From Histomonas meleagridis (Eukaryota > Parabasalia > Tritrichomonadida > Dientamoebidae): DNA of 64,000 nucleotides. A program made the position numbers and the translations under genes. Under the pieces are notes generated by a model. That model did no database searches, had not been told where the DNA came from, and saw nothing but the letters and a program-made list of their open reading frames with translations. Positions 30,314 through 40,847 of this stretch are shown here, piece by piece. Where the stretch lies: NCBI GenBank assembly GCA_020186115.1, contig WSYJ01000001.1:310001-374000 (forward strand). The letters run 5' to 3'. How positions within the stretch are numbered: the stretch's first letter is position 1; every line of letters starts with the position of its first letter.

Positions 30314-31128
30314 ATGGAAAGGAACGACAATCGATGGGTGCCTGCCATTTCCAACTCAATTTTTACACGAACAAATAAATTTAGTAAATCAAATACATAT
30401 ACACAGTCAAATACATTTCGTAAATTAAATACAAATTCGCAATCAAATACATTTAATCCTTCATTACAATTTGATTTAACATTATACATTCCATTGTTTA
30501 TATTAATTCATTTTCTATTGCAAACACAGTTACTGAAAAACTTTTCATAACGAATACAAAAACACTTTCTATGATTAATCAAGAATATACACAATTAGAC
30601 ACACAAATTTCTTATTATGATTCAATTCCAAATTCAGTTGAAACTATTGGAAATTATTCATTTTATTGTTGTTATGATTTAGAAACAGTTAACTTAGGTA
30701 ATAATATAAAAACAATCAATAGCTATGCGTCCAGTGAATGTTCATTTTCAAATATCGTAATTACAAATTCTGTTATATTAATTATAAATTATGTATTTTC
30801 ATGTTGCACATTGAAAGCAATTATACTTGGGGACAATGTTGAAACAATTAAAAATTATACGTTTGAAGAATGTTCAATTGTAAATATTGTAATTCCAAAT
30901 TCTGTAACATCAATTGGGAATTCTGTATTTGCTTATTGTTCCTATTTAGAAACTATTCATGAATTTATAAGCAAAATTGAACTGCCTGTATTTATACAAA
31001 TTGTTGATATCCTTATTTGCTATTATATACTCTTATTTTGCTTAAATGCACAATACATGTATATATTCAAAATGCAATTTCAAAAATTGATTAGCCAATT
31101 GTGTTGCAATTTTGGCATTATATGCTAA
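30314..31128 (+). pseudogene. Chimeric relic: surface-protein stalk/tail joined to BspA-like LRRs
   Basis: 30314-30550 encodes SNTYTQSNTF- and SQSNTF-type repeats like the stalk of the surface family. After a frame change come ITNTKTLSMINQEY, a diverged juxtamembrane segment, and then, in the frame of 30571-31128, BspA-like leucine-rich repeats: NSVETIGNYSFYCCYDLETV, IPNSVTSIGNSVFAYCSYLETI. BspA-like LRRs are the large surface family of trichomonads. The reading frame breaks and the lack of a leader or a full repeat array mark it as non-functional, created by joining pieces of two surface families. Confidence 0.6.
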
Positions 31129-31452
31129 GAATATCTCATCAAATTTTGTAAATGAAGTAACTGTACAGTTGATCAATGATCAAAATTTGGATAATAAAAA
31201 ATCATTTAGAAATAAATACATCAAAGTAAGCAATAAAAAGTTATTTGAAAATATTTTTATTTTTTCAGCAATGAAAAATTTGTCGTTCAATCTTTCTGAT
31301 AATCAAATGTCCTAATTTCAAATTTTATTAACATTAAAACAGTTTTAAACCCCAAGTTCAAACATCTGTTTGAAGTAACTTTTTCAAGTAAACGGCCATT
31401 AATTGCACGTTAAGTATTCCATTGTCACTTTTCGAACGACAGCCGAGACCAA
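31129..31452. other. Intergenic, about 320 bp
   Basis: A short ORF (31112-31315) without recognisable features follows the chimeric relic. AAACGGCC at about 31397 is a weak match to the Myb-like motif upstream of the next gene. Confidence 0.35.
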
Positions 31453-33228
31453 ATGAAACCGAACAACATCCTAAAAGAGATAAAGGAGCATCATTCTAAT
31501 TTTTTAATGTCATCAGGTAACGCTTTGGCATTTTTAGAATTTCTTAATTCTGTTGATTTATCATCGACTGAAGTTTCAATTGCAGCTGTTTCTTCTTTAA
31601 TCGACATGGTTTTATATGACAACATATCCTTACCTGAAAATTTGGTTTCGTTTGTTGATTGTTTTTCAACAATTATTCAAAATCAAGATGAAATTGTTAG
31701 TCGGTCTTGTCTCAGCATTATCTCACTCATTAGCAATCAAGGGTTTCTTAAAGCTGTTTTCAAAGAGCTAATGCTTGTTTTTAATAGTTGGAATGATAGA
31801 GCCAAAGAAATCTTCCTATCATTTTCCTTTTCATTTCATCATCCAAACATTAGTGAATGGGAGGTATTTATACCATTTGCAGAGAAAGCGTCCAAAAGTA
31901 ATGATGAATTACTTGCATCGACTGCCAGTGATTTTCTATTTTATCTCCGTAATGAAGACCAAGACGAAGACCAGCCAAAGGCCATTATGAAGCTTTATGC
32001 CAGCATTGATTTTGACAAGCAAAAAGTTGATCTTAAATCAGCTTCTTCAAAACGGTCGACCGAAACGAGCTTCAAGTCAACTTCGAATGAAACCAACGTC
32101 AGACCCTCCATGAAAGAGACAAACTCCAAATCAAGTTCCAAATCTACAAGTTTCAAATCATCCTCCTCCAAAGAATCCAATCTTAAATTTCCATCATCCA
32201 ATGAATATTCCGAATATCCGGACTTAGATGACGGCGACTTATACAATGCCGAGCCACCCAAATCCAAATTCCAATTGCGAAGTTCCATTCGAAGTTTTTC
32301 GCCTTCAGTTTCATCATATGATTATGAAGAAGAAGAGAAACCCAAAGTCAAGAAGCAAGCGTTATCGCAACGTTCTACTCCCAAATCTCCTCTTAAGCAG
32401 AAAGAACAAACATCATTGCGTACTCCAACGACAACTAAAAACATTCGACGCGAAGAAACATATTCAGCGACAGCGTCAACTCCACAACGGACATTATCAA
32501 AGCCAAAAATTCGAACTCGGCCTAATACACTTGTTAATGAAGAACAACTTCAACTTAAGAAGAGCAAGAAAACGAATTCGACACCAAACATCACAGAACT
32601 CATTCCATTACTTAAGAGCAAAGATTGGGAGAAACAAAACACAGCGATCGAGTCAATGTCCAAACTATTGGTCACAGATCCATTACAATTCACTCCTAAT
32701 TGTAAAGACATATGGTTAGATCTCTTAGACATTATAACATCTCCGCGCACTATCTTAGCGAATAACTCGTTACAATTTGCGTGCGATTTATACAAAGAGT
32801 TCTCCAATGTGTTATGTCCTCAAACATCACAATTCATATCGACGTGTTTAACATTAAGTTGTAATAGTCACCAATTCATTGCGGATGGTGCTACAGCATT
32901 GTTATTCACAATAGCGGAGAATAGTCCGCGAAATAGAGTCATTAAGTCATTCATTAATGGATGCTCGCATAGGAATTCTATCGCAAGAGGTAAAGCAATA
33001 CAATGCATAACAATTGTGATGGATGATAAAGGGAATGTGGATGATAAGGAGCTAAGGCTGTTGATTAAATCAATCGCACCGTTACTAAGAGATACATTGA
33101 TGGAAACAAGAGAAGCAGCAAAAAGAGCTCTGAAGAAGCTGTCGGAGGACGAAAGGTTCCTACAGATTGCAAAGGTCGTGTTCAATAACATACAGGACTT
33201 CAACGAGATGAGGAAAATGATCGAATAG
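31453..33228 (+). CDS. TOG/HEAT-repeat protein (TOGARAM/CLASP-like)
   Basis: 591 residues in three parts. The N-terminal helical repeats (about 1-180) contain HEAT-like pairs. A disordered Ser/Thr/Lys-rich linker follows (about 190-375; SSKSTSFKSSSSKESN, then basic RSTPKSPLKQK). The C-terminal array (about 380-590) begins LIPLLKSKDWEKQNTAIESMSKLL, has ANNSLQFACDLYKEF and SIARGKAIQCITIVM, and ends METREAAKRALKKLSEDERF. This resembles TOG domains of CLASP/crescerin (TOGARAM) proteins, which bind tubulin. A microtubule or flagellar function is plausible in a flagellate, but other HEAT proteins are possible. Confidence 0.65.
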   Translation: MKPNNILKEIKEHHSNFLMSSGNALAFLEFLNSVDLSSTEVSIAAVSSLIDMVLYDNISLPENLVSFVDCFSTIIQNQDEIVSRSCLSIISLISNQGFLKAVFKELMLVFNSWNDRAKEIFLSFSFSFHHPNISEWEVFIPFAEKASKSNDELLASTASDFLFYLRNEDQDEDQPKAIMKLYASIDFDKQKVDLKSASSKRSTETSFKSTSNETNVRPSMKETNSKSSSKSTSFKSSSSKESNLKFPSSNEYSEYPDLDDGDLYNAEPPKSKFQLRSSIRSFSPSVSSYDYEEEEKPKVKKQALSQRSTPKSPLKQKEQTSLRTPTTTKNIRREETYSATASTPQRTLSKPKIRTRPNTLVNEEQLQLKKSKKTNSTPNITELIPLLKSKDWEKQNTAIESMSKLLVTDPLQFTPNCKDIWLDLLDIITSPRTILANNSLQFACDLYKEFSNVLCPQTSQFISTCLTLSCNSHQFIADGATALLFTIAENSPRNRVIKSFINGCSHRNSIARGKAIQCITIVMDDKGNVDDKELRLLIKSIAPLLRDTLMETREAAKRALKKLSEDERFLQIAKVVFNNIQDFNEMRKMIE

Positions 33229-33655
33229 CAGCAATGAGTTGGACATGTGATGTGTAAATTATGTGTTAGAGCTGCGTAAAAAGTAATTATTTATTTATTC
33301 GCTTTTTGATGGTAATTTAATAGCATTAAATAAGTGAAATTCATTTTTTGTGTTTCAGACAAAAAAGCAATTGATTAAATAATATGATTTGGTTTAGCGC
33401 CAAAAGAGGTTGAACCGGGTATCTGTTGGATATATGTTATTTCTTACAATATGTTAACATTAAACCTAACGGACGATAATACAGGTTTTTTATCGAAGTG
33501 AACGGTTTCACGATTGGGATCTCAATTTTTCAAAAAAAATTGCAATTTTTTGCCAAAATAAAATTTTCAAACTTTTTGTAATAAAATTTGTTTGACTTTT
33601 GTCAGTTAATTTGTTATCAAATAACCGCACAAATGTGCACAAAAAAGGAAGCAAA
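33229..33655. other. Intergenic, about 430 bp
   Basis: AT-rich. GAACGGTTTCACG at about 33500 is a Myb-like motif 155 bp before the surface gene copy 3 start. No gene seen. Confidence 0.35.
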
Positions 33656-33937
33656 ATGCTTCTTCAAGAATCTAGAAAAAATCAAAAAGACAATCACAAA
33701 CTTGATGACAATCAACCTTGTTTCTCTTTTCTTGTCATTTTTTTAGTTTTTATTGATGCAAATGAAATTGATTTCATTGTAAGATATGAAAATAATCATG
33801 TATTACTGAATTGGTCAAAATATCAATCAAGCCAAGATTTAATATATACAGTTCATTCGCAAAGACATGGGTTAAACTGGAAACCAATCAGTTTATTTGA
33901 TTTAAGCATCAAAAAATGTGTTAAAGTACTTAATGTA

Positions 33938-35170
33938 TAGGGTGTTCCACCCCTACCGTAGTATCTCTTTATATAGAATAGATACAATAATATTTATTAT
34001 ATAAATAAAAACACTAAATTTAATGGGGTTTGTTTTTTATTTAAAAATAATTTTTGTCAAGTCTATCATTAACTAATAATCGATTTTTCTTTAATTGAAT
34101 GCAAAAAATGACGTTTAAAATTTTTACCCCTCCATTATGGAGCTTGATCAAAAATCAATCACAATATATCTCGCGATGAAGGGAATGTCAGCAAAAGCGA
34201 TTCATACCGAAATGGAGATCATATTGGGCGAAGAATGTATTTAATATTCAACAGTATGTAAATACCTCAGACAAAGAAGTTTTAATCAAACAATGTCACC
34301 TAACATTAGTGAACCGATTACCCCTATTGACGAAAATGTTGATTTATAGATTTGGGAAATTTTAGATAAATTTCCATATGCTTCAATAAGACAAATAGCT
34401 AAGTTAACAGAGATTCCAAACACTACTGTATATAGGCATCTTACTGAAAAGCTTGGCTATGAAAATAAACTTTTAAAGTGGGTTCCACATTTACTGACGG
34501 AAGATATTAAAAAACAAAGAGTCACTAAATCAATTCAACTTTTAAAGTATTAGAGATTGCAAGACATAACAGTTATAAATATTTTATAACAGGTGACGAG
34601 TCCTGGTTTTATTATGATTATTATTATGTTCGACAATGGATACCACGAGGAACACCACGAGGTACAATAAGCAAAAGGACTATTACGCAAAAAAAAGTAA
34701 TGTTGACGGTTTTTTGGAATCCTCACGGATTTATTGTTATTGACTTTCTTTCAAAGGGAGAAACATTTAATTCACAATATTATGTAAAATATATTTTATC
34801 AAAACTTTCCAAAAAGAATGGTACAAATCCTAAAAATGACACAAGAAAAATCACTGTACATGCCGACAATGCAAAACCGCATACGTCGAGATTCACAACT
34901 TTATATATGGACTCCAACAAGCTCAAAAGGGCACCTCATCCCCCCTACTCCCCAGATATAGCTCCTTCAGACTTTTTGAAAAAGTGACTTCAATATTATT
35001 AAATATACCGAAAGAAACTTTGCAAAGCGTTTTTGACGAATGGGAAAAAAGACTTAAAAAAGTTATCGAAACAAATGGAGAGTATATTTAATAAACATTT
35101 CATTTTTATAAATAAATATAAAAAAACTTAAAAAATGAGTGAGATACTACAGTTGGGGTGGAACACCCTA
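33938..35170 (+). mobile_element. mariner-family transposon (Tc1/mariner, DD34D), defective
   Basis: 1233 bp bounded by about 30-bp terminal inverted repeats (TAGGGTGTTCCACCCC at the left, its complement at the right; about 28 of 30 positions match) and flanked by a TA target duplication at 33936-33937 and 35171-35172. The transposase frame (from about 34137) has three stops and at least two frame breaks. It still shows a paired helix-turn-helix-like region (IRQIAKLTEIPNTTVYRHL), TGDESW (first Asp), VHADNAKPH (second Asp) and YSPDIAPSDF, whose last Asp is 34 residues after the second: the DD34D signature of mariner. It resembles the Tvmar-type elements known from trichomonads. It cannot be autonomous. 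Confidence 0.95.
34137..34987 (+). pseudogene. mariner transposase remnant
   Basis: The coding trace begins at MELDQKSITIYLAMKG. In-frame TAA and TAG stops occur before and after the helix-turn-helix region, with another TAG before YKYFITGDESW, where the frame also shifts. The longest surviving frame (34700-34987) covers LTVFWNPHGFIVIDFL to APSDFLKK. The C-terminal end (the FLFGYLK-like part of the family) is out of frame. The element is inactive. Confidence 0.9.
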
Positions 35171-37005
35171 TATATCCAAACACTGGTACTGAGGTTAATT
35201 TTATATATAGCACGCAATCACCAAGTAGTACACTTCCACTTTCAGCTATTTTTAAACTTTGGATTGAAGGAGGTTATTATATTGATAATGGTGTAAATTA
35301 TAGTTTCGAAGGATTAGGAAGAAATTTCGATACACAAGAAGAAATTATAAGTGTTACGTCAATCTCAAATAGTGATTTTGAATCAATGAGTTTAGAAACT
35401 ATGATAAATTATGATATTATTGTTTTTGGTTTTATGGATCAGGGTGGCGGACCTTATTCCCAACCGTATAGCGAAACAGTTCAATGTGTTTCGCAATATA
35501 TTGATCTTGGATATGGTGTTTTATTTGGTCATGATGTTGTTGGGTTTTTTTATGGCAACTTATTTGGGTATGGAAAAATTACAGATAAATTTGGAATTAA
35601 GCTTGGAACAGAACCATGTCTCGTTTATGGTTATTGTTCACAAGGTTCAGTAAGTTCAAATTGGAATCATTATTCAAATGAAATCAAAGTTACACAACGT
35701 GGTTTAGTTACTGATTATCCATATCACATTCCATCAGGTGTTTTACCAATAAATTTAACACACACGAATTCAAATGCTGCATTTGGTGATGTTTGGGCTG
35801 AATTAGGTGAATTTGATAGTTTTACTTATGGAAATTTTACAGAAATAGAATCATATTCATGGGAACTTGACGGATATTCAGAATTAAGATATGGGAATCC
35901 GCATTATTATTTAACAACATATATAAACACTGCAATGATTCAAACAGGGCATACATTAGCAAGTGCAACATTATATGAAAGACAACTTCTTGTGAATACT
36001 ATTTGTTATTTATATCAACATGCATCACTTCAATATTCATATGATAATTCTGTTAAACCATTAAAACTCAATCCACCGAATATCAAAAGAATTTCAGGAG
36101 AAAGAACAATTGAAATCAACACTGATAATAAGTATGAAACAGAAATTATTAATTATAAAGTTGTTGGTAAAATATTATATGAAAATGTGTATGAATCGTC
36201 ACCAGTTCAATTCAATCTTACAACATATGTAAAAGAATATTATTACATTATTGATGAAAATGCGAACACGAATATCACAAAAGACAACATAAAAGGAATT
36301 CAAACAACAAATGGAATTATCAGGAATATTAAAGATGGTGATCTTTATATTCATGTAGCATCAATTGATAATTATGGAGTTTTAAGTGAGACATCGCATT
36401 TCTTTTTAGCGAAGGAACCATCAACGTTAACATTTACAGAATCAAATACATTCACTAAATTGAGTTCGTTTCCATTATTTACTTCATTGTCACATTCATT
36501 TATTGTTTCATATTCAAATTCATTTACCGAAACAATATTTTATAAAAGTTTTATTATAAGTTCTTTGACATTAACAAAAATTGATTCGACATATATTTAT
36601 GTTAATATATTTAGTAATTCATATGAATATGCAATTATTTTATATTCGACATATATCAAATTATATTCAGGATTTTATACTGTTTATCAATATAATGAAA
36701 AAGATATCCAAAACATTAATGAAACAAATTATATTATTATTATTTGTATTTGCATTGTAATTGTGATAGTTATTTTAATTATTATAATTTTAGTTATTTA
36801 TATTAAACATAAACATCAGAAGAATACTTCTATAGAAAAAGATAGTGATGATATAAAAGAAGGAGATATTTCATCAATTAACAATTTCTCAGCTGGACTC
36901 ACGCCAACTAATACAGAAGAAGATCCATTTGCTAAAGATTTTGAGGATGATAAAAAATTTTATTCATATTTAATATTAGAAAACAATCACATTTTGTTTA
37001 CATAA

Positions 37006-37675
37006 TGCGAGTATAAAACATTTAATTATATTATTCCGGACCTCATTAAAGAATAATATTAATAATCATGCTTAAACGTATAATATTTATAATTTATTTA
37101 AGTTATAATTAGCAAAATTTCAAGATGTAATTTTTGAGTTCAGCTCGCACATTTCTATTTTTTTGTTAAATCAAATAAAAAAATTTATTCGAAAATTTTA
37201 GCTTTCTATATTCCCTTATAAAAGATTCATTATTATAATTCTGATGGAATTTTAATAAGATAAATTCCCTTAGTATTTTGATTTTATTAAACACGATCTT
37301 CTTGTGATACAATTTTGCGCGTTTTGACTTTTGGCGTTGCTAATTATAATGTTTCAACAGAATAACAAATTTAATAATGCTTTATATATGTAAATTCAGT
37401 ATTTTAAATGGAAACAGCAAATTTCATTGTATTATAAAATTATTTTTAATTATTTTATTGAAACTTTTCATTTCGAATATTTGGAATAAATATCACGAAA
37501 ATATTAATTACTTTTCATGTTATGTTGACTTCGTATAGGAAAACGTGTAAATGATTTATGATAAAATTTTTTGCAATTTATTTGTGACTCTGTTTCACTA
37601 TGATAAAATTTCAACAAAATCACTACACAAAGAATAACTTATTTAGAATAGATAAATATATGATTACATTACAAT
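37006..37675. other. Intergenic, 670 bp
   Basis: AT-rich gap between convergent genes, without supported features. Confidence 0.5.
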
Positions 37676-38497
37676 TTATTCTATACCGATGTCTGATGAA
37701 TCGGCAAATTCGTATTCTTCTGTCGTTTGCTTGAGCTCAAATGGAAGTGAAAGTACAGTATCATCTTCACTTACAGGATCTCTGGTTTCCTTGTTATGTC
37801 TTTCTGGTTTTGCTATATGATTATCTTCACTTTCACTGTAAAGAAAAGAAATTGCTTTTGTAATGCTGGTGATTGCATTTATGATATCATTTTTCATGTT
37901 TGGCCCTTCTTGTATTCTTATTCCAATTGAGCCTAATTTGCGTGATATCGCTCTGGCAAGCTTCAAATCTGGTATTTTTGCGTCTTCTTCTGTTTGATAA
38001 AATGAAAAATAATCAACACCAAATTGTTGGGAAAGTTCATAAAATTCTTCATCTGTGGGAACTTTGCCGGTGAGCTCCCATCCTTTGTTGATAAGTTCTT
38101 TTGCAATTGGTGGGTATTTCGATGCTTCAATTCTTTCAAATGCTTTAATAGTAACATCATTGACAACAGAAAGACCTTGGCCAATTGCTATTAGTAAAGA
38201 AACTCTCATATACTTTTTTGTGGAGAGAGGTGTCTCAAGATATGATATTTCACGTAAATTTTTTTGTTTTGATATCCCAGTTAAAAATTCTAGCTTAGAA
38301 TCATTAGCAATAACTTTTATAAGGTTTGGTTGAGGTTCAAGTTGTTCTAAGGATTTTATTGATGTTCCAGAAATGTCTAAAATTCTTAAATCTGGCTGCT
38401 TTCCTAAGGTTTCAAGTGAATCAATTTGTAGATCTTTCAGACAAATTAATCCATCCTTTGGCTGAATTGCTCTGTTTTCAGTTTTGCAGCCTTCCAT
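37676..38497 (-). CDS. Small LRR protein
   Basis: 273 residues. The N-terminal about 100 form short leucine-rich repeats (LKDLQIDSLETLGKQPDLRILDIS, LEQLEPQPNLIKV, LTGISKQKNLREI). A capping helix region (MRVSLLIAIGQGLSVVNDVTI) follows that is typical of small LRR proteins with an SDS22/LRRcap-like end. The remaining 150 residues are charged and helical with an acidic tail (SEDDTVL, TTEEYEFADSSD). Probably a cytosolic or nuclear binding protein; partner unknown. It is transcribed divergently from the next gene with only 28 bp between the start codons. Confidence 0.75.
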   Translation of the reverse strand: MEGCKTENRAIQPKDGLICLKDLQIDSLETLGKQPDLRILDISGTSIKSLEQLEPQPNLIKVIANDSKLEFLTGISKQKNLREISYLETPLSTKKYMRVSLLIAIGQGLSVVNDVTIKAFERIEASKYPPIAKELINKGWELTGKVPTDEEFYELSQQFGVDYFSFYQTEEDAKIPDLKLARAISRKLGSIGIRIQEGPNMKNDIINAITSITKAISFLYSESEDNHIAKPERHNKETRDPVSEDDTVLSLPFELKQTTEEYEFADSSDIGIE

Positions 38498-38525
38498 TTA
38501 CACTATTGGGGTGCCCCAAACAAAA
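38498..38525. promoter_or_regulatory. 28-bp bidirectional intergenic region with palindrome TTGGGGTGCCCCAA
   Basis: Start codons at 38497 (minus) and 38526 (plus) are separated by only 28 bp. The gap is dominated by TTGGGGTGCCCCAA (38506-38519), a palindrome except for its central TG. GC-rich blocks of similar form lie at 1083-1095, 40805-40820 and 50659-50670, next to other starts. This suggests a transcription-initiation element that works in both directions; function is inferred. Confidence 0.5.
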
Positions 38526-38999
38526 ATGGAAAAAGAAACAACAGAAAATCAATATACTTATTTTTGGTACAAAAGAAAATCTAATTTTTCTGTTTTCAGA
38601 GTCGATCTTAACCCTTACTTTTTTTCAAATATGGAATCAATCATTAGACATATTATGAATCATTTAAAATTAAATCGAACACCTTCATTTTATATTGAAA
38701 AGGATGGAACTGGTTCAACTGTAAAAGCTGATGGTATAACGGAGATTAGAAATAAACAAGTAATAATTGTTGAAAATGGAATGACACCATCAAGATGTTC
38801 TCCAGGGTTTATGAAGGAACACCGAAACATTGAAATTGTTGATAAGCTTTTTGCGTCATGGAATGACCTTATTGCTAAACTGAAAAAAAATAATCCACAA
38901 AATAGCGATACACCAATTCATGTTTTATTTGATTCAAATGGTGATTTTACCCCACGCTTCTTCGATGTTGCAAAAGAATTTGGTATTTCCGAAAGTTAA
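38526..38999 (+). CDS. Small protein, unknown
   Basis: 157 residues starting at MEKETTENQ; the open frame extends 42 bp upstream over the neighbour's start, but 38526 is the first start clear of it. Mixed alpha/beta composition, no signal or membrane segment. Segments such as FRVDLNPYFFSNMESIIRHI and VHVLFDSNGDFTPRFFDVAKEF look like a compact folded domain. The family is not recognised. It is possibly co-regulated with the divergent LRR gene. Confidence 0.6.
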   Translation: MEKETTENQYTYFWYKRKSNFSVFRVDLNPYFFSNMESIIRHIMNHLKLNRTPSFYIEKDGTGSTVKADGITEIRNKQVIIVENGMTPSRCSPGFMKEHRNIEIVDKLFASWNDLIAKLKKNNPQNSDTPIHVLFDSNGDFTPRFFDVAKEFGISES

Positions 39000-39150
39000 A
39001 ACTTACATTATTAAGAATTCATAAACAAATGTTAACACATACTAAATTTTAATATATATTTTAATGTTAAAAAACAAGATTATAGACAATAAAAAGAAAT
39101 GGGTAATTAAATTTTTAAATACACATATATAGATTGGAATGCATTTTTTT

Positions 39151-39486
39151 CTAACCCCATGTTTTTTTTGGTGATCTCTTTATATAATATTTAGGAGAGC
39201 AACTTGATTTTTGCTGGGGTTTTTCAATTAACATGAAGGAATTATATTCCTCTAAATCATTTTCATTTATCGAAAAAGAGTTATTTGCTGAGTATGCATC
39301 AATAGTTTGAAACAAGTAGCTAATTTCATTTTTTAATTCATCTATTTTATCTTCCGTTGTAATACTATTTTTTGCTTGGCTTTGGAATAAATCAGTACTA
39401 TCGAGTTCGTGAATTGTCATCGTTTTTGACCTGCCATATGATCTTTTTGGGGAGTCTTTTGAATGGCTTGAAAAAAGGGAGCTCAT
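39151..39486 (-). CDS. Small hypothetical protein
   Basis: 111 residues, polar and probably disordered: Ser/Lys/Arg-rich N-terminus (SSHSKDSPKRSYGRSK), a short helix (EDKIDELKNEISYLFQTID) and a basic end (YYIKRSPKKTWG). No recognisable domain. The SPK/SPR-type sites could be phosphorylated, which is speculative. Coding status rests on the frame length and the balanced composition. Confidence 0.45.
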   Translation of the reverse strand: MSSLFSSHSKDSPKRSYGRSKTMTIHELDSTDLFQSQAKNSITTEDKIDELKNEISYLFQTIDAYSANNSFSINENDLEEYNSFMLIEKPQQKSSCSPKYYIKRSPKKTWG

Positions 39487-39684
39487 GTTTTCGCTTTGTT
39501 TTTAAAGTTCTCCAACACCAAAAAAATAAATAAATGACGATAACAACAATTCAATAATTTATATATGATAAAGTATTGAATATTGAACTTTATAAACTTC
39601 AGTTTGCTTATAAAAAATGTTTATAAATAGTTTTTATTTTAAGTAAATTCGTTTTATTTCATTCACTCCGATTCAATACATTTA

Positions 39685-40770
39685 TTATTTTTTTGTTTGC
39701 TGTTTACCTTTTTTTCTTTGTCTTTCTTCATACTGCTGTACTTTACTTGTTTCGTAAACTGTTTTTCTTGCTTTTTCTGGCGTTTGTGTCTTCGTCGTTG
39801 ATGCCCCTGAACTTTTATCCTTTCGAATCGTATTCTGTGTCTTTGCTCTTGATTTTGTAGCACTTTCTTTGCTTCCTCCTTGTTGATACCAAAACGCGCC
39901 TCTTTGGTCCAAATAGACAAGTGCCTCTTTCACAAGCGATGATATCTTTTCATCCTCTTTTTTGCCAAAGTTTTCGGCTCCGCTACTGATTGATGCTTCG
40001 ATTTCATCTTGAAGCTCAAGGAGGTAATCATAATCAAGTTGAAGTTCGCCAAGAAATTGCTTTTTGTCTTCTGTAACAGTAAGAGGAGCAACTTTTTCCG
40101 GTAAAAGTTCTGCTGTTTTCGCAAGTTTTTGTTCATCGATTTCTTGTCGTGGAGCTGATCGATCTCGGGTCCCAATTGTCTTACGTTGATGCGTGACAGT
40201 GAAGTTTGGATTTGCTTGGAAGAGTTCTTGGCCATTAATGGAATCAAGAATGGCTGATCTGCATTTGATGACGCCATCACGAAATGCAGATATGTCTTTG
40301 CGAATAAAAAGACCACGTTGGAAGAAGACAAGTGCAAATTCAAACTCGCCCATTGAGAAATAAGCTTCAGCTTTGGTAAGAATTGCTTTGGGATTTTTTT
40401 CGTTATCTTTTAGAACAGCATCAACATCACGAATGGCATCCTCTGGTTGACCAACTTGAATATAACAGTTAGCACGATCAATTAATATGTTAGGATCTTC
40501 TTTTTGCATTTCCATTGCTTGGGTAAATGCATCAATTGCACGATGATATTCTTTGGCTTTATAAAGTGTACCACCTTCTGAAACAAGAGCTTTATATTTA
40601 AGGTTTTTAACTTCTTCGGATGATATTGGTTTCCCTGTTTTCTTTTTTGTAATTGTTACTACTTCACCTGTTTCTTCGTCGACCTTTTTAATTGTTTGAT
40701 CTTTTCCAAGAAGCTTTGCTGTCATTTGGAGACGAAGGTTGTATGCTGTGTTTGTGTTGAAGGTAGTCAT
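39685..40770 (-). CDS. TTC25: TTC25/ODAD4-like TPR protein (outer dynein arm docking)
   Basis: 361 residues. Residues about 60-165 hold three TPR units: ALVSEGGTLYKAKEYHRAIDAF, NILIDRANCYIQVGQPEDAI, AILTKAEAYFSMGEFEFALVFF. The third, with FEFALVFFQRGLFIRKDISAFRDGVIKCRSAI, closely follows the TTC25 pattern (DFEFALVFYHRG..LRPD...F..GI.KA..AI). A later block, KKQFLGELQLDYDYLLELQDEI, matches the TTC25 'LLGELYVDKEYLEKLL' segment. TTC25 anchors outer dynein arms on axonemal doublets, fitting a flagellate. The C-terminus is Lys/Thr-rich. The start is the first ATG; 77 bp separate it from a divergent SR-protein gene, with a GACCGTT motif at 40794-40800. Confidence 0.82.
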   Translation of the reverse strand: MTTFNTNTAYNLRLQMTAKLLGKDQTIKKVDEETGEVVTITKKKTGKPISSEEVKNLKYKALVSEGGTLYKAKEYHRAIDAFTQAMEMQKEDPNILIDRANCYIQVGQPEDAIRDVDAVLKDNEKNPKAILTKAEAYFSMGEFEFALVFFQRGLFIRKDISAFRDGVIKCRSAILDSINGQELFQANPNFTVTHQRKTIGTRDRSAPRQEIDEQKLAKTAELLPEKVAPLTVTEDKKQFLGELQLDYDYLLELQDEIEASISSGAENFGKKEDEKISSLVKEALVYLDQRGAFWYQQGGSKESATKSRAKTQNTIRKDKSSGASTTKTQTPEKARKTVYETSKVQQYEERQRKKGKQQTKK

Positions 40771-40847
40771 TTATTTCCTAAATAACGTATTTAGACCGTT
40801 TATATTGGGGTGGTGCAAAAATAATTTCATATCACATACCACAACCC

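Larger units (their letters stand above)
33656..37005 (+). pseudogene. Surface protein copy 3, interrupted by a mariner element
   Basis: The 5' part 33656-33937 encodes a leader-like FSFLVIFLVFIDA and a fibronectin-like stretch ending VKVLNV. The 3' part 35173-37005 resumes with YPNTGTEVNF and gives LFKLW.EGG-type, GHDVVG and YHI.. motifs, a stalk, a transmembrane segment (YIIIICICIVIVIVILIIIIL) and a tail with EEDPFAKDF. The two parts are in one frame once the 1233-bp element (33938-35170) and one copy of the TA duplication are ignored. The TIR itself supplies the TAG stop after VLNV. There is one module only, versus two in copies 1 and 2, corresponding to their second module. The host gene was therefore intact when hit. 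Confidence 0.85.
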
